DNA of 64,000 nt, from NCBI GenBank assembly GCA_963969525.1, contig OZ018391.1:49892362-49956361 (forward strand), read 5' to 3'. A program made the position numbers and the translations under genes. The stretch comes from Ontholestes murinus. Taxonomy: Eukaryota; Arthropoda; Insecta; Coleoptera; Staphylinidae. Of this stretch, positions 1-10,562 are shown piece after piece (the first letter of the stretch is position 1; every line of letters starts with the position of its first letter). The notes below the pieces were generated by a model that saw nothing but the letters and a program-made list of their open reading frames with translations, did no database searches and was not told the DNA's origin.

Positions 1-1739
1 ATGATTTGCGAGCAATAAAAGAACGCAGTGGATGTAAGGTAAAGGTGTTTTGTTCTAGGGTGGAAAATATGGAGCACGTCGGGCGAGCATAACGCGCGTA
101 ACGCCAAAGTTATTGCAAAGTGGCTCTCCATAATTCAGAAACAAAGCGGCCGAAAGAGTGCTGCATACATCAAAAGTTTGCTCCGGGGCAAAAGTGTGTA
201 TAACTGCATCGTACATTATTAACTACATTTATTTAGCGAACAAGGGTGCCGAAAATTACGACCATGACGGTATAGCCCTTCGCCCTTTCCCCAATCGAAG
301 GGTACTACGTTATCGAGGGATTGTGTGTAAGCGAAGTGAAAAATTATAAATGGTATTGTTTTTTTATATATATTTCAAGGCGTGTCTGTATGTTTGCTTT
401 GCTTAAAAAATCTATATTTTAGGCTCCGAGAAAATAATTTGTGAATAACAAAATTTTTATTAAAATAAAGAAGGGCACACGTGTTTTAAAAGGTCTGGTC
501 AATTTCATTACCATTAAAATTTGGTTAACCTCATACAATTATTTCGCTTATATAAACAATATTAGCATGTTAGTTACATTTGTTAAATTGTTTTAACTAT
601 GTTTTAAATTTCAGGGAAATATAACAGTCTTTATACGCCGATAATAATTATTGAAAAGTTAACTATTTTGGAATTCAGCCTTAAAAATTATCTGCACAAC
701 TACAGAAATCATTATATAAAATAAAATCACGGTCCGGATCGGCCTATTAGGCTTTCATCATTGCAGCGCAGTTGGAGAGAGGGATCCGAATAATAAAAAC
801 TCTAGTTGTCTGTTTTAGAATATAAATACTTTCATTTTATATTTTATCTATATAATATTCTTTAATTTAAATATGTATGATTTTATAAAATTTTAGGTGA
901 ATAGAATTTAATAAAATTCTAAGAATTGTAAGAAATCTTTAGAAAAGAAAATTGAAAAGTAAATTAATTAATCAGGAAACAATGGACTAAGAACAAACAT
1001 TATAATTTATATATTCAAGCTTACTAAATATCAATATTAAGTAACAACTAAATATAATGTTTTGACCATTCGGGTTAATACCGCAAGAAAAGTAATACCT
1101 AAAAAAGAAAAGAAATAATATCTATTTTAAAAGTTTAGAATTTGAAAACTTAGTGAACAAGTCAATTGAACAGGATAAAAAAAGTTGTATAGTGAAATTA
1201 ATTAATTAATGAATTAAGATATAATTAAACTTAACAAATAAAAAACTGAAAAATTGATTCAGAATATTCAAAGGCGTCAAAAAACCAGCTGGTCATAACA
1301 AAAAAATACAGAAATACAGTTAGAAAAACTAGCTGAAAGCAAAACCGACACTAACTTGAAGACACACGTGGTGGAATAGAAACCACGGATGCATCCCAGA
1401 TCAAGAAAAATTCGGAAGTATGTATCGGAAAAATAATAATAATTTAAAATTTTAATATCAAGGGAATAAGCAGATAACATTCTAAAACCGGAAGTGTAAC
1501 CCAAAGGCAAGTTTTTTTATTCTTTTTATCACATCTAAGGAAAAAGTAGGACTAGCACCATGCATAAAATCTAACAAAAGTGATAAATTAACTCAATCAC
1601 CACACAATCAATAGAAAACTGCCGTAATTTATTAAGCGCAGATTTAGACAACAACAAATACCATATACTTTTTATTATATTGGAGATACCGTTATTTTTA
1701 AATTAATAATTCAATTTAAAGCTATTTATTGTGTATGAA
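1..1739. other. AT-rich spacer, no gene recognised
   Basis: The first ~330 bases are visibly richer in G and C than what follows and contain short open stretches on the plus strand, but no domain, clear splice pair or start context was recognised. From 350 to 1739 the sequence is very AT-rich with short homopolymer runs and stops in all frames. A GC-richer patch at about 730-790 was also left unassigned. The left end could be part of an exon or repeat that starts outside the window. Confidence 0.4.
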
Positions 1740-2460
1740 TTTTTGTTCCACCAGCCCTAAATGCTGATGATTATAAGTAACTTTTTAATCTATTATTAAT
1801 GATGCCTGTGATGCTTTATTTAAAACAATAAATAACATACTAGAAAGGTGCGTACCCAAACGCAAGGTTAATACTCATAATAAAAAAATATATCCTTCGT
1901 GGTTTAGTAGAGAGGAAATAGATCTAATACAATGCAAGAACCGAACTCGACAATTATATCATAGATTTAATTAATTAAAACTGAAGCTCATGCGACATAA
2001 ACATTAGAATCAAAGCTGATCATAACCAGAGCGTGTAGACACCAATTTTCTTAACAATCCCAAATAAATAATTTCATATATGAACTCTCGTAAAAATTAA
2101 TCTATAACATGAAGCTCAAGAAATGCCAGATCCCAAAAACATTGTACATGAATTTGCCACTCATTATGAGAGTGTCAAAAATAAAACTGTTTATAACCAA
2201 AGTAATAATGACAACCAATTCATTTACACTAATATATTCACACACTGCAGGCCTTCTTCCAAAACTGTATCCGATCTGCTGCTAAAAATTTATGTCCAAA
2301 CAGCACTGCTCTACCTGATAGTATTTTTATGGCTCCTCTGGAATATATTTATAATCTAATTATAGAAATCACAACTTTTCTAGATAAGTATAATATCGAA
2401 AATTATCGATCAATTACTATCATCTTAAATTCTACTACTATTAAAAATAGTATCAATAAC
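1740..2460 (+). mobile_element. Degenerate Jockey-like non-LTR remnant
   Basis: On the plus strand, short in-frame pieces match the region between endonuclease and reverse transcriptase of Jockey-type elements: a piece near 1897-1960 reads YPSWFSREEI followed by a K/R-rich stretch, the usual 'P.W...el..l..k' motif. A piece at about 2141-2180 resembles the 'FA.yF.sVY' motif, and one near 2395-2410 reads NYRSI in place of NYRPI. Stops and frame changes separate the pieces, so it cannot code for a protein. It abuts the oppositely oriented LOA endonuclease at about 2460. Confidence 0.5.
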
Positions 2461-2974
2461 GTGGGTTCAGAGCCTCGGTTTAGTATTTCTAAATTATTAC
2501 AGATAATAAATTCGTGTAGTGACGCACCTGTGTTTTTGGTGTCCATGCTGCCCCACATGATATGATACGAGTTAGCGTCGCAGACAATAACTAGGTGTAG
2601 TTTTTCATCTCACAGTGTAGCACGAGCTGCTCCAGCCCCATGCTTGATGCAGAGGCGTCATGAGGGAGGTAAAATGACGCCAGGATGGTGTCTTTGCTGT
2701 CGTCTCTTGCTGACAGCCTTACCACTGAGATGTCACTGATGGAAAGCTGTGGCCTAAGATAGGATGTTATGTGCTTAGGTATGTAAGTACATGATCTAGG
2801 CTTACTATTTGTGGGATGTGTGAATATATTTCCATTTAACTTACCAAATCCACAAACCCTAGATTTAATAATCCATGGTTCTTGGATGACGGCTATTGTG
2901 TCCACGGCCGCCCTACAGTGATGCAGGTTACACTGTATCCCCTTTAGATATCCTCTGAGATGGAGGTGGTGCAC
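2461..2974 (-). pseudogene. LOA-clade ORF2 endonuclease domain, 3'-truncated
   Basis: Reading down the minus strand from 2974, the protein begins with a LOA-type endonuclease start (IQCNLHHCRAA), then AVIQEPWI and a PRSCTYIPKHI block, and continues after a frame slip near 2605 with CDANSYHIMWGS, the catalytic 'DaNahh..WGS' motif of APE-type endonucleases. It ends around RGSEPT, near 2461, where the remnant on the other strand begins. The reverse transcriptase and RNase H parts are missing. The residues between the first block and VIQEPW are shorter than usual, suggesting a small internal deletion. It belongs with the ORF1 pieces at 3276-4002 and 10019-10081 as one element. Confidence 0.75.
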
Positions 2975-3275
2975 TCTTGGCTGCCGCCCGGTGTGCCTTC
3001 ATCCTCCGTTTCCATTAAGCTACATCAAAAACACCCCGAGGTGTTCTTGTTGTAGCTGTATTAGCCAGTTTTATGGGGATAGTGGAGAATTTATAACTAT
3101 TTTCCCTCCCTTTTCTTTGATGAACTGGGCATCTTTTTCCCTACCCCGAAGACAAGTAGGCGTCCCAAGAAGAAGGAACCTTCTTCTCTTCTTTTCTTCT
3201 TTTTACCAAGTCTATGTCTTCCGGTTGCCTTGGAAACCACAGACAAGCTTTCGTCAGCGTTGGTAGCTGATCCAC

Positions 3276-4002
3276 CTAGACGACAGTCAGTTTAGACCCT
3301 CCCCATAGTGGTGGGAGGCAGGGGACTTCGTCCTTAAGCCATTTCAGGGCGGGATCATTATCGCAGGTGATACGTAGTATATCCCCTGAGTGTGCAAACT
3401 CCTGAAATGTATGGATCTGCTCTGAGGAATGGAGCATTTTGTCTAGCTTCTCAAGCATTGCATTTTCGACCACCGCCGCCTGTTTTTTGGTGATTTTGCC
3501 CAAGGGGATTTTGGTCGATAATGGCTACTCGGAGGTGCCTAGAGGCACCGTCCTTGTAACTGGTCCCGTCTTTCCTCCCTCTCGAGAGTGGTGGATTCTG
3601 GGCATTCTTACGGGATAATCTTCCGTCCGTCTTTTTTGCCACCTTCCTGGACTACCGGGTGATGGCTCAGAGGCAGCTGACCGATCTCTCTTTTTCTGTG
3701 CGCTGCCAGTTGGCAGCATCCCTTTGCCTTTGGGAATTGGGTTGCCAACCTTTCCTAGGGGCACACTTCCTTTCCAGAAGGTGTCTTGGGGGCTTCAGCT
3801 GTCTTTGTAGCACACAGTACGTCTCTTACCTTCCTTCTGCGCTTTAGCTCGGCTCCAAAAATGCTCTTCCTTTTTGGGGGTTGCTTCTGTGGGCCAGCTT
3901 CTTTTGTGGTGACGGGTGGATCAATAGACCCGCCCGGAGTCACTGTTTGTTGCGGGGAGTCCAGGGACTCACCCACTTTCTTTGTTTTTTTCGTAGTAGT
4001 AG
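3276..4002 (-). pseudogene. LOA-clade ORF1 (gag-like), main part, frameshifted
   Basis: Overlapping minus-strand frames carry a lysine/arginine/proline-rich protein typical of non-LTR ORF1, ending in a C-terminal block (DILRITCDNDPALKWL, then VPCLPPLWGG). The product is spread over three frames (about 3755-4002, 3525-3764 and 3276-3642), so at least two frameshifts are present. The N-terminus lies at 10019-10081, on the far side of the BEL retrotransposon. The reading frame TTT-KK continues correctly across that insertion when one copy of its AGTAG duplication is removed. Confidence 0.7.
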
Positions 4003-4304
4003 TGTTCGGCCGCTTCACTATTTTGCTCCGTTGCCAGGAGATGAAAAACGAATTTTGTGTGTGTACGTCAAAAGGACTGTTCCGTGGTTTTTTGGAAGAC
4101 AATATTGTGATCGCGTGCACTGGACACTTGTGAGGAAAAAGTGTAAAGTCTGTGCCTCCTTCGCCTGCGCTGTGTCCGTTCTCGAACTAGCGAATCGCGG
4201 GTGCCGGTGTCGAAATATTTACGGACAAAAGGTAAAGTGACATTTTCGTTTGTTTACTCCCTCGGTGGACATTTTTTGTGGATGTTGCGTCCGTCGACGC
4301 AATA
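4003..4304 (+). repeat. BEL 5' LTR
   Basis: It starts TGTTCGGCCGC and is matched over its whole length by 9715-10018. The last 18 or so bases contain a 7-bp inverted repeat (TTGCGTC and GACGCAA around CGTC). Relative to the 3' LTR it has three T/C and one G/A substitutions and two fewer T in a T-run. One change turns the terminal CA into TA. Confidence 0.93.
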
Positions 4305-4307
4305 TTT

Positions 4308-4325
4308 TGGTGCCGAAACCAGGGA
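4308..4325 (+). promoter_or_regulatory. BEL primer-binding site
   Basis: Three bases after the 5' LTR, the sequence starts TGG and reads TGGTGCCGAAACCAGGGA, the form of an 18-base complement to a tRNA 3' end (TGG pairs with CCA). I did not identify which tRNA. Confidence 0.7.
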
Positions 4326-4660
4326 CCTTTAGATATTTCGACTACTCACCTTTACATTTTCTCTGAGATCGATTACGAACTGAAGAAATTAATTTATCTG
4401 CAAATCCTTATTGATTCATAAATTGAATTCAATAATAATCATCATAAGAGCCAGATTCTGTCGATTTTCCTTAATTCTCACCAAACGCCTGCAAGTCAAT
4501 TCAGTTCCCAATTAATTTCGCCGTACGTGAATTAAATAATAAATTATTCACCTGAACGAACCATATACTCATCGTTTGTGTTTTGATTTTCGTTTTTATT
4601 CATTCGTCAATTAATTAATAAATTAATTGTTTTACTTTCGCCAACACTTATAAATAAAAA

Positions 4661-5995
4661 ATGACCGCAAAAATTAAGCAGCAGCTCGAGGCCGCGGTGG
4701 CTAAACGCGCAAACATCTTCGCCAGCGGCTCACATATACTTGAGAAAATCCGCCCCCTCTCCGCCGCTGATGTTGCCTCCCTGCCGGTGTTGGAAGCTCA
4801 GATTCGCCGATTCGAGGAGAAGTTTGAACAGTTGCAGGACCTTATCAGTGATCTGAACAGTCAACTTCCACAAGAGGATCAAGCCCCGATTACGCCTTCC
4901 GAACTCGCCTTTAGCGACGTAGTATGCGACATTCGCTCCAGGTGTGCTGCGTTGCACCAGTCGGTTGATCCGCTTCCTAGCGCTCGCCTGTCCACGGCCC
5001 CGTCAATGCTGCCTCGTATCACCTTACCGTCATTTAGCGGCCTCCTGGAAGACTGGCCGGCTTTCATCGCGTTATTTGAGTCTCTTGTACACGATGACGC
5101 TTCCGTCCCTGCAGTTCAGAAACTGCAATACCTTAAGTCGTCATTGCGAGGCGAGGCTTTATCCACCATTGCTGATCTCGATATGCGAGCAGAGAATTAC
5201 CCGCTCGCCTACCAAGCTCTAAAGGCCCGCTATCACAATCCTAGGCGGCTCGCTGTCATGTATCTTGGCAATATCACGGGATTCCTTCCCATCACCTCCG
5301 ACTCCGCCTCTCAGCTGCGTCGGTTTCTGGACGTTCACCAGACTGCTATTAGCGCGCTTATCGCCTTACCGTTGGGAAATCTCTCAGATTTTCTGTTGCT
5401 ATCCCTCGCCTTGAACAACCTGGATAGCCCGACAAGAACCGCGTTTGAACAGCAACTAGTTCTGGATCAGATCCCCACCTATCAGCAGTTGGTGGACTTC
5501 ATCTCCCATCGCGTGAGGATCGCCGAGCTTCATGCCGCTACGTCAATGCCATCTGTATTGACTCACCGTCAATCTCTGTCTAATTCTCGGTCACCTGTTC
5601 GCCAGTCATCCAGACCTCATTCCCCGACAGCCCCTCACCGTTTACGGAATTCGTCGCCGGCCAGGTCTGCAGTGCTCCATCAGCGGCCCAACGGCCAGGA
5701 GTGCCAATTCTGCTCTTCTACCCAGCAGACCATTCGTCAGTGCGTGCGATTCAAGCAGCTATGCGTCACCGATCGGCGCACTGCGGTCGTGTTCCGTCGT
5801 CTATGCTGGAACTGCCTCAGTGCATTCCATATCGCAGCCCACTGCCGCTCCACTGGCTCCTGCCACATCTGTCAGGAACCGCACCATATACTGCTTCATG
5901 TAGCCGACCCATCCACCGAACAACGTCGATTAGCCACGCAACAGGTCTTGCTCTCAACCAGCAGCGGTATCCACGGCGGCAGTATCACCTCCTGA
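4661..5995 (+). CDS. BEL/Pao gag polyprotein
   Basis: An uninterrupted 444-residue frame starting at ATG after a leader of ~335 bases. The N-terminal ~60 residues form a helical, acidic stretch. Residues ~110-260 form the conserved Pao gag region (PRITLPSFSGLLEDWPAF, then KLQYLKSSLRGEAL, the DUF1759 signature). Near residues 350-410 are Cys/His knuckles: CQFC, CWNCLSAFHIAAHC, and CHICQEPHHILLH, which would bind genomic RNA. It is the only intact long frame of the element. The stop at 5993-5995 is followed by protease in another frame, whereas BEL elements usually have one continuous gag-pol frame, so a frameshift after gag is likely. Confidence 0.88.
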   Translation: MTAKIKQQLEAAVAKRANIFASGSHILEKIRPLSAADVASLPVLEAQIRRFEEKFEQLQDLISDLNSQLPQEDQAPITPSELAFSDVVCDIRSRCAALHQSVDPLPSARLSTAPSMLPRITLPSFSGLLEDWPAFIALFESLVHDDASVPAVQKLQYLKSSLRGEALSTIADLDMRAENYPLAYQALKARYHNPRRLAVMYLGNITGFLPITSDSASQLRRFLDVHQTAISALIALPLGNLSDFLLLSLALNNLDSPTRTAFEQQLVLDQIPTYQQLVDFISHRVRIAELHAATSMPSVLTHRQSLSNSRSPVRQSSRPHSPTAPHRLRNSSPARSAVLHQRPNGQECQFCSSTQQTIRQCVRFKQLCVTDRRTAVVFRRLCWNCLSAFHIAAHCRSTGSCHICQEPHHILLHVADPSTEQRRLATQQVLLSTSSGIHGGSITS

Positions 5996-6059
5996 CCGCA
6001 GACTGCCACGGCGGAGCTCCCAGTCCTCGGCGTCATCCGCTGTCTCCAATTGACTAGAA

Positions 6060-6650
6060 TTGCCTACCACCACTCCCCACCGCTCAGCATCATGTCGCGC
6101 TCAACTTCGCCAGGTTCTGCTCGCGACAGCCCGAGTCGTCGCTGTCGATGCTATTGGCCGCACCCATCACCTACGAGCTTTGCTGGATTCCGGTAGCAGT
6201 ACCAGTTTTATGACCACCGAGTGTGCTAGATATTTACGTTTGCCACTTAAGACGGACCATTTGCCTTTGAGTGGCCTGGGCAACGTCATCTTGCCCGCTG
6301 CTCGTCACACGGCCACTACCACTATCCTGCACGACGGAGATCCTCCTCGCCTGACCGTGACGTTCTGTGTCATCACTCGGATCACGGCTCGCATACCTCC
6401 ACAGCCAATACTCATAGAGGATTGGCCGCACCTTCGCCACCTGGCCCTTGCTGACCCAGATTTTCATCGCCCACTTTGTATCGATCTGCTGCACGGGGCA
6501 GACGTCCTCCCATTATTGTATCGTCCTGGTCTATATGGGCCACGTTGCCGATCACCGAGTGCCTTTGAAACCACTCTTGGATGGATTTTACTCGGACCCT
6601 ACGGAGACCCGCCTCCGGTTCGCCGTGTCTATTTCCATTCTTCGGTGAGG
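6060..6650 (+). pseudogene. BEL pol: aspartic protease region
   Basis: Frame 3 encodes a retroviral-type aspartic protease: ALLDSGSSTSFM holds the catalytic DSG, followed by LPLSGLGN and RIPPQPILIEDWPHLRHLALADP, as in the DUF1758 peptidases of Pao elements. It would cut the Gag-Pol polyprotein. After about residue 195 the frame leaves homologous sequence, and the continuation (PLLADAVSRLWELD) is found in frame 1 from 6655, so there is a frameshift near 6645-6655. The upstream link to gag is also out of frame. Confidence 0.8.
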
Positions 6651-6654
6651 GACA

Positions 6655-8021
6655 ATGAAGGGGCAACCCCTTCTCGCCGACGCTGTCTCTCGCCTATGGG
6701 AGCTGGATCAAGTCACCTGTCAGCCTCGACTAACTCCGGCTGAGCAACAATGTGAGGACCTTTTCATGGCCACCACGACCCGTAACATAGCAGGCAGATA
6801 CTGTGTCGCGCTGCCGTTGATAGATAAACACCTAGGTCAATCTTACAATATGGCACTTCGCCAATTTCATCGCCTCGAGGCTCGGCTGCAACGTCATCCG
6901 AAGCTTCATAGAGCCTATCACGAATTCATGCGGGATTACTTGGTCAGTAATCACATGGAACGGGTGCCTCCGGAAGAATAAGCAGCAGCGGTCACGTATT
7001 ATATCCCTCATCACCCGGTCCACCGTCCTGATGATCCTCCATCTAAAATCCGGGTTGTATTTAATGCCTCTTGTCCCACCTCCTCTGGAAAGTCCCTCAA
7101 AGACATTCTCCTAACCGGTCCGAAATTACAAGCGGAAATCTCGTCGCTACTCACCCGATTTCGCATCGCCCAGTTCGTCTTCACTGCTGACATTCGCCAA
7201 ATGTACCGCCAGATTCTGGTTCAATCAGATCATTGCGACTTGCAGCGCATCTTATGGCGGTTCTCTCCTGACGAGCCAGTCACCACTTACCGCCTTAAGA
7301 CTGTAACCTACGGCGTCTCATCCTCTCCATACCTTGCGTTGAGGACAATTCAACAATTAGCCATTGACGAGTCCTCCCACTATCCAGCGGCCGCCAGGGT
7401 GCTTCAATCGGATGTATATGTCGACGACATTCTCACCGGATGTGACACCGAAGATGAAGCTATGCATCTTCGTCAAGAACTAATAGACCTCCTCATGGCG
7501 GGCGGTTTAGAACTTCGTAAGTGGCTGGCCAACTCTCCCGCCCTCCTTGAGGGCATCCCGGAGGAACATTGTCGACTCCCCGCTTCTGCAGACGCCTTTC
7601 CTCTAGACCGAGACCCGGCGGTCAAGGTTCTCGGTCTCAAGTGGGACCCATATCGTGACCATTTGGCCTATTCCGTGCAAGTGTCATCGGAACGTTGCAC
7701 AAAACGTTCTATGTTGTCGCAAACTGCGCGAATTTTCGATCATTCCGGTTGGTTGGGCCCAGTGGTGTTTCGAGCTAAGCTCTTCATCCAACGTCTTTGG
7801 CTCCTGAAGCTAGATTGGGATGAGGTGCCCCCTGAAGCTATCACCGAAGTGTGGCAGCAATTCCAAATAGAGCTCCCGCTGCTTGAAGATATCTCTATCC
7901 CCCGTCATCTGGAAGACTGCAAGACCTCAACGGATGTCATCATCGTCGGATTTTGCGACGCTTCTGAACTGGGATTCGCTGCCGTAGTCTACCTGCGAGT
8001 CACTCCCAAACGTGGGTCGCC
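6655..8021 (+). pseudogene. BEL pol: reverse transcriptase and start of RNase H
   Basis: Frame 1 runs from RLWELD through reverse transcriptase. A TAA at 6979-6981, in the middle of the linker VPPEE-stop-AAAVTYYIPHH, is the only break before 8021. RT motifs: KIRVVFNASC, then TADIRQMYRQI (motif A with Asp), and DVYVDDILTGCD (motif C, YVDD with both catalytic aspartates). The thumb and connection follow, then the first RNase H aspartate in IVGFCDASELGFAAVVYLR. At about 8022 homology moves to frame 3. The catalytic residues are preserved although the frame is not. Confidence 0.88.
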
Positions 8022-8470
8022 CTTCTCGCTTCCAAGTATCGGGTCGCTCCTCTAAAAAGAGTTAACATCCCTCGCCTTGAACTCTGCAGCGCCCATCTCT
8101 TCGCTAAATTAATGGGCTCCCTGTTTACTCAGCTCTCCTGCATCAGAATTCATCGCGTGTATGCTTTTAGCGACTCCACTGTCGCCCTATCGTGGATCGT
8201 TGGAGAATCCTATCGGTGGTAAACTTTTGTGGCTAACCGAGTCGCTGGGATTCAGGAAATTCTACCATCTTCTTGTTGGCGTCACGTTGCTTCCGAAGAT
8301 AATCCGGCTGACTGCGCGTCACGTGGATTGTTGCCAGGTGAGCTACGTGATCACCCTTTATGGTGGACCGGACCTAAATGGCTGCAAGAACCTCCCGATC
8401 TATAGCCTGTTAGTAGCTTTGCTCACGTACCTTTACCAGAGGCAGTAGAAGAGGAACGCGCCCCCCTTCT
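8022..8470 (+). pseudogene. BEL pol: rest of RNase H and linker
   Basis: Frame 3 continues the RNase H fold (PRLELCSAHLFAKLM, then YAFSDSTVALSWI, with the conserved Glu and Asp) and the usual Pao linker WRHVASEDNPADCASRG. Two in-frame stops are present, TAA at 8220-8222 and TAG at 8403-8405. A short overlapping plus-strand frame (8161-8448) is a shadow of this region. Confidence 0.8.
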
Positions 8471-9659
8471 TCAAAGCTTGCTTGCGACGCAAACGACTCT
8501 TGGACTAGAGTGTCGTTTTTCCACTCTTACTCGCTTGCAGCGGGTGGTAGCATATTGTCGCCGCTTTTTCACCAACGTGAAAACACCGCCAGAGAATCGC
8601 CAATGCGGGCCACTGACTAGCCAAGAGCTTCGTGCCGCCTTAACCTCTGTCCTGCTCCAAGTGCAGCTCACCTCTCTTACGTTACTACCGAAGGTGCATC
8701 CGTTCACAGACCTTGTCATCGATGATGCTCACGTACGCAATCTTCACTCGGGTGCCATGGCTACTCACGCTCTTCTTCGTCAGGCGTTTTGGATCCTCGA
8801 TGGTCGGAATGTTACTCGGCGCAGGATCGCTCGTTGCAACCGCTGTTTTAGCTGCAAGCCTCGCCCCCGTTATCCAGCCTATGGGCTCGCTACGCGCATC
8901 AGCGCCTCAGCACCATTTCACCGAGTTGGCGTTGATTACGCCGGGCCATTTAATATCACTACCGGCCGCATCCGAGGTGCTCGTGTTACGAAGGCGTATA
9001 TCTGCGCTTTTGTCTGCTTCACCACCAAAGCTGTGCATCTCGAGCTCGCTTCTGACCTCTCCACCGCCTATTTTCTCGCTGCATACCGTCGATTCGCCGC
9101 CCGTCGAGGTCACAGCACTGTTATTTTCAGTGATAACGGCACGAACTTCGTCGGTGCCCATCGGGAACTTAATGACTTATCCCGGACTTATCGTCGGAAC
9201 ACAGTTGCTTTCCTACGAAGAATTCGCTACCGTTCTCACCCAAGTCGAAGCCGTGCTCAACTCTCGCCCCCTTTGTTCGCTGTCTTCTGACCCGTGTGAT
9301 TTCGGAGCACTTACACCCGGTCATTTTCTCATACAGCGCCCCCTCAACGCCGCACCTGTCTCTGATCTTCCTCACATGCCCGGCAACCGGTTCGCTCGCT
9401 GGCAACTAGTCCAACGCATTCGGAATGACTTCTGGAAGCGTTGGCAAACTGAGTATCTGCATACCCTACAGCAACGCTCCAAATGGATATCCCCAGAATC
9501 CGACATCGTATCCGGGACCCTCGTACTCATCAAGGAGGACAATGCCCCGCCACTGTATTGGCCTTTGGGCGGATCACTTGCACGTTTCCCGGACCGGATG
9601 GAATTGTCCGGGTTGCCGAAGTTAACACCGCCACGGGGGTTTACACGCGTCCACTGGTG
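8471..9659 (+). pseudogene. BEL pol: integrase with catalytic-core deletion
   Basis: Frame 3 (to ~9170) has the integrase zinc-binding HHCC region (HVRNLHSG, then CNRCFSC), the first catalytic Asp in VGVDYAGPF and the second in FSDNGTNFVGAHREL. Frame 1 then gives the C-terminal part (LSYEEFATVLTQVEAVLNSRPL, PGHFLIQRPL, WQLVQRIRNDFWKRW). The segment normally between these parts, about 40-50 residues with the third catalytic residue (Glu of the 'GG.WEa.vKs' motif), is absent. The protein would therefore lack the D,D,E active site as well as being frameshifted. Confidence 0.83.
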
Positions 9660-9703
9660 AAGCTTTGTCCTCTGCCTTCTCAATGATGACCGCAAGCAGT
9701 CAT

Positions 9704-9714
9704 GGCGGGCGGGA
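9704..9714 (+). promoter_or_regulatory. BEL polypurine tract
   Basis: A purine-rich run, GGCGGGCGGGA, lies directly against the start of the 3' LTR, the position of the plus-strand primer in LTR elements. A single C interrupts it. Confidence 0.6.
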
Positions 9715-10018
9715 TGTTCGGCCGCTTCACTATTTTGCTCCGTTGCCAGGAGATGAAAAACGAATTTTGTGTGTGTACGTCAAAAGGACTGTTCCGTGGT
9801 TTTTTTTGGAAGACAATATCGTGATCGCGTGCACTGGACACTTGTGAGGAAAAAGTGTAAAGTCTGTGCCTCCTTCGCCTGCGCTGTGTCCGTTCTCGAA
9901 CTAGCGAATCGCGGGTGCCGGTGTCGAAATATTCACAGACAAAAGGTAAAGTGACATTTTCGTTTGTTTACTCCCTCGGTGGACATTTTTTGTGGATGTT
10001 GCGTCCGTCGACGCAACA
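9715..10018 (+). repeat. BEL 3' LTR
   Basis: 304 bp, beginning TGTTCGGCCGC and ending ACGCAACA. About 98.7% identical to the 5' LTR at aligned positions, and followed at once by the AGTAG duplication and the remainder of the LOA element. Confidence 0.93.
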
Positions 10019-10295
10019 AGTAGGTTGATCTTGCGACCTGCCTGCTACTACTGTTGTTTTTATTATTTTTGTTTTGTCCATGCTATTGGATAATACTTCA
10101 TCCCTTTGGCTCCCCACCTGCCACGGAGCCCGCACTGGGGACGTCGATAATCGATCGCCAGGGCTACCAAAGGGATATAGTCACCGAGGACGGGTTGCGC
10201 TCGAACGGGTGCCTGCCGCATGTGCTGGGTCCGTTGGTTCACCCTGTCGTAAGTCTGACCTTACAACGCAGTCGATTCGGGATTAGGGAAAAATA
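10019..10295 (-). mobile_element. LOA element 5' end: start of ORF1 and leader
   Basis: On the minus strand an ATG at 10081-10079 opens a lysine/threonine-rich frame (MDKTKIIKTTVVAGRSQDQP) that runs into the AGTAG duplication. It continues in the same frame at 4002 as TTTKKTKKVGES. This is therefore the N-terminus of the ORF1 described at 3276-4002. The region 10082-10295 is GC-rich compared with the neighbouring DNA and is taken as the leader. The exact 5' end was not determined; base composition falls sharply near 10295. Confidence 0.65.
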
Positions 10296-10364
10296 CCCAC
10301 TTGGAGCATAATTGAATAATAAAATGTATTAAAATCCTTTAGTTCGTTTTTCCTTAATCCCGAA
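10276..10364. repeat. Imperfect 18-bp inverted repeat
   Basis: Arms at 10276-10293 (TTCGGGATTAGGGAAAAA) and 10347-10364 match at 17 of 18 positions when one is reverse-complemented, with a 53-base AT-rich spacer. They lie at the 5' edge of the LOA leader. They could mark the termini of a small insertion, but no flanking duplication was found. Confidence 0.45.
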
Positions 10365-10562
10365 CGTAATGATTTCTGTAGAATTCACTAATCCACCTCA
10401 GGTATAAATTCAGACCTTCAGTCGATTATATTTCATTCTTGTGTCAGTTGCCGTACATATCTGAGTAAGTTATTTATATTTCATTATATTTATTATCATA
10501 TTTCATTATATTTATTTTAGTAAGTGTTTTTATTTGTATTTAAAATCAATTTTATAATAAAG

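Larger units (their letters stand above)
4003..10018 (+). mobile_element. BEL/Pao LTR retrotransposon, complete but defective
   Basis: A full-length 6016-bp element bounded by LTRs of 302 and 304 bp that begin TG; the 3' copy ends CA and the 5' copy ends TA. It is flanked by the 5-bp direct repeat AGTAG (3998-4002 and 10019-10023), the duplication length expected for BEL/Pao. Order inside: primer-binding site, gag with zinc knuckles, aspartic protease (DSGS), reverse transcriptase (YVDD), RNase H, integrase, purine tract. The LTRs differ by only four substitutions and a 2-bp T-run change, so insertion is recent. Yet pol has three frame changes, in-frame stops at 6979, 8220 and 8403, and an integrase core deletion. 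It sits inside ORF1 of a LOA element. Confidence 0.93.

Noticed and set aside
158..349. 63-codon frame near the left end as a gene
   Set aside because: No recognisable domain, start context or splice signals; composition alone is not enough.
3659..4240. Plus-strand frames of 115 and 119 codons running into the BEL 5' LTR
   Set aside because: They are antisense to LOA ORF1 and then run through LTR sequence that is repeated at the 3' LTR; no protein similarity.
4944..6057. Alternative-frame ORFs inside gag
   Set aside because: The 444-codon gag frame has the domain and zinc-knuckle signatures; the others are frame shadows.
4003..10018. Endogenous retrovirus with envelope
   Set aside because: No envelope frame exists between integrase and the 3' LTR; the element is an ordinary BEL/Pao retrotransposon.
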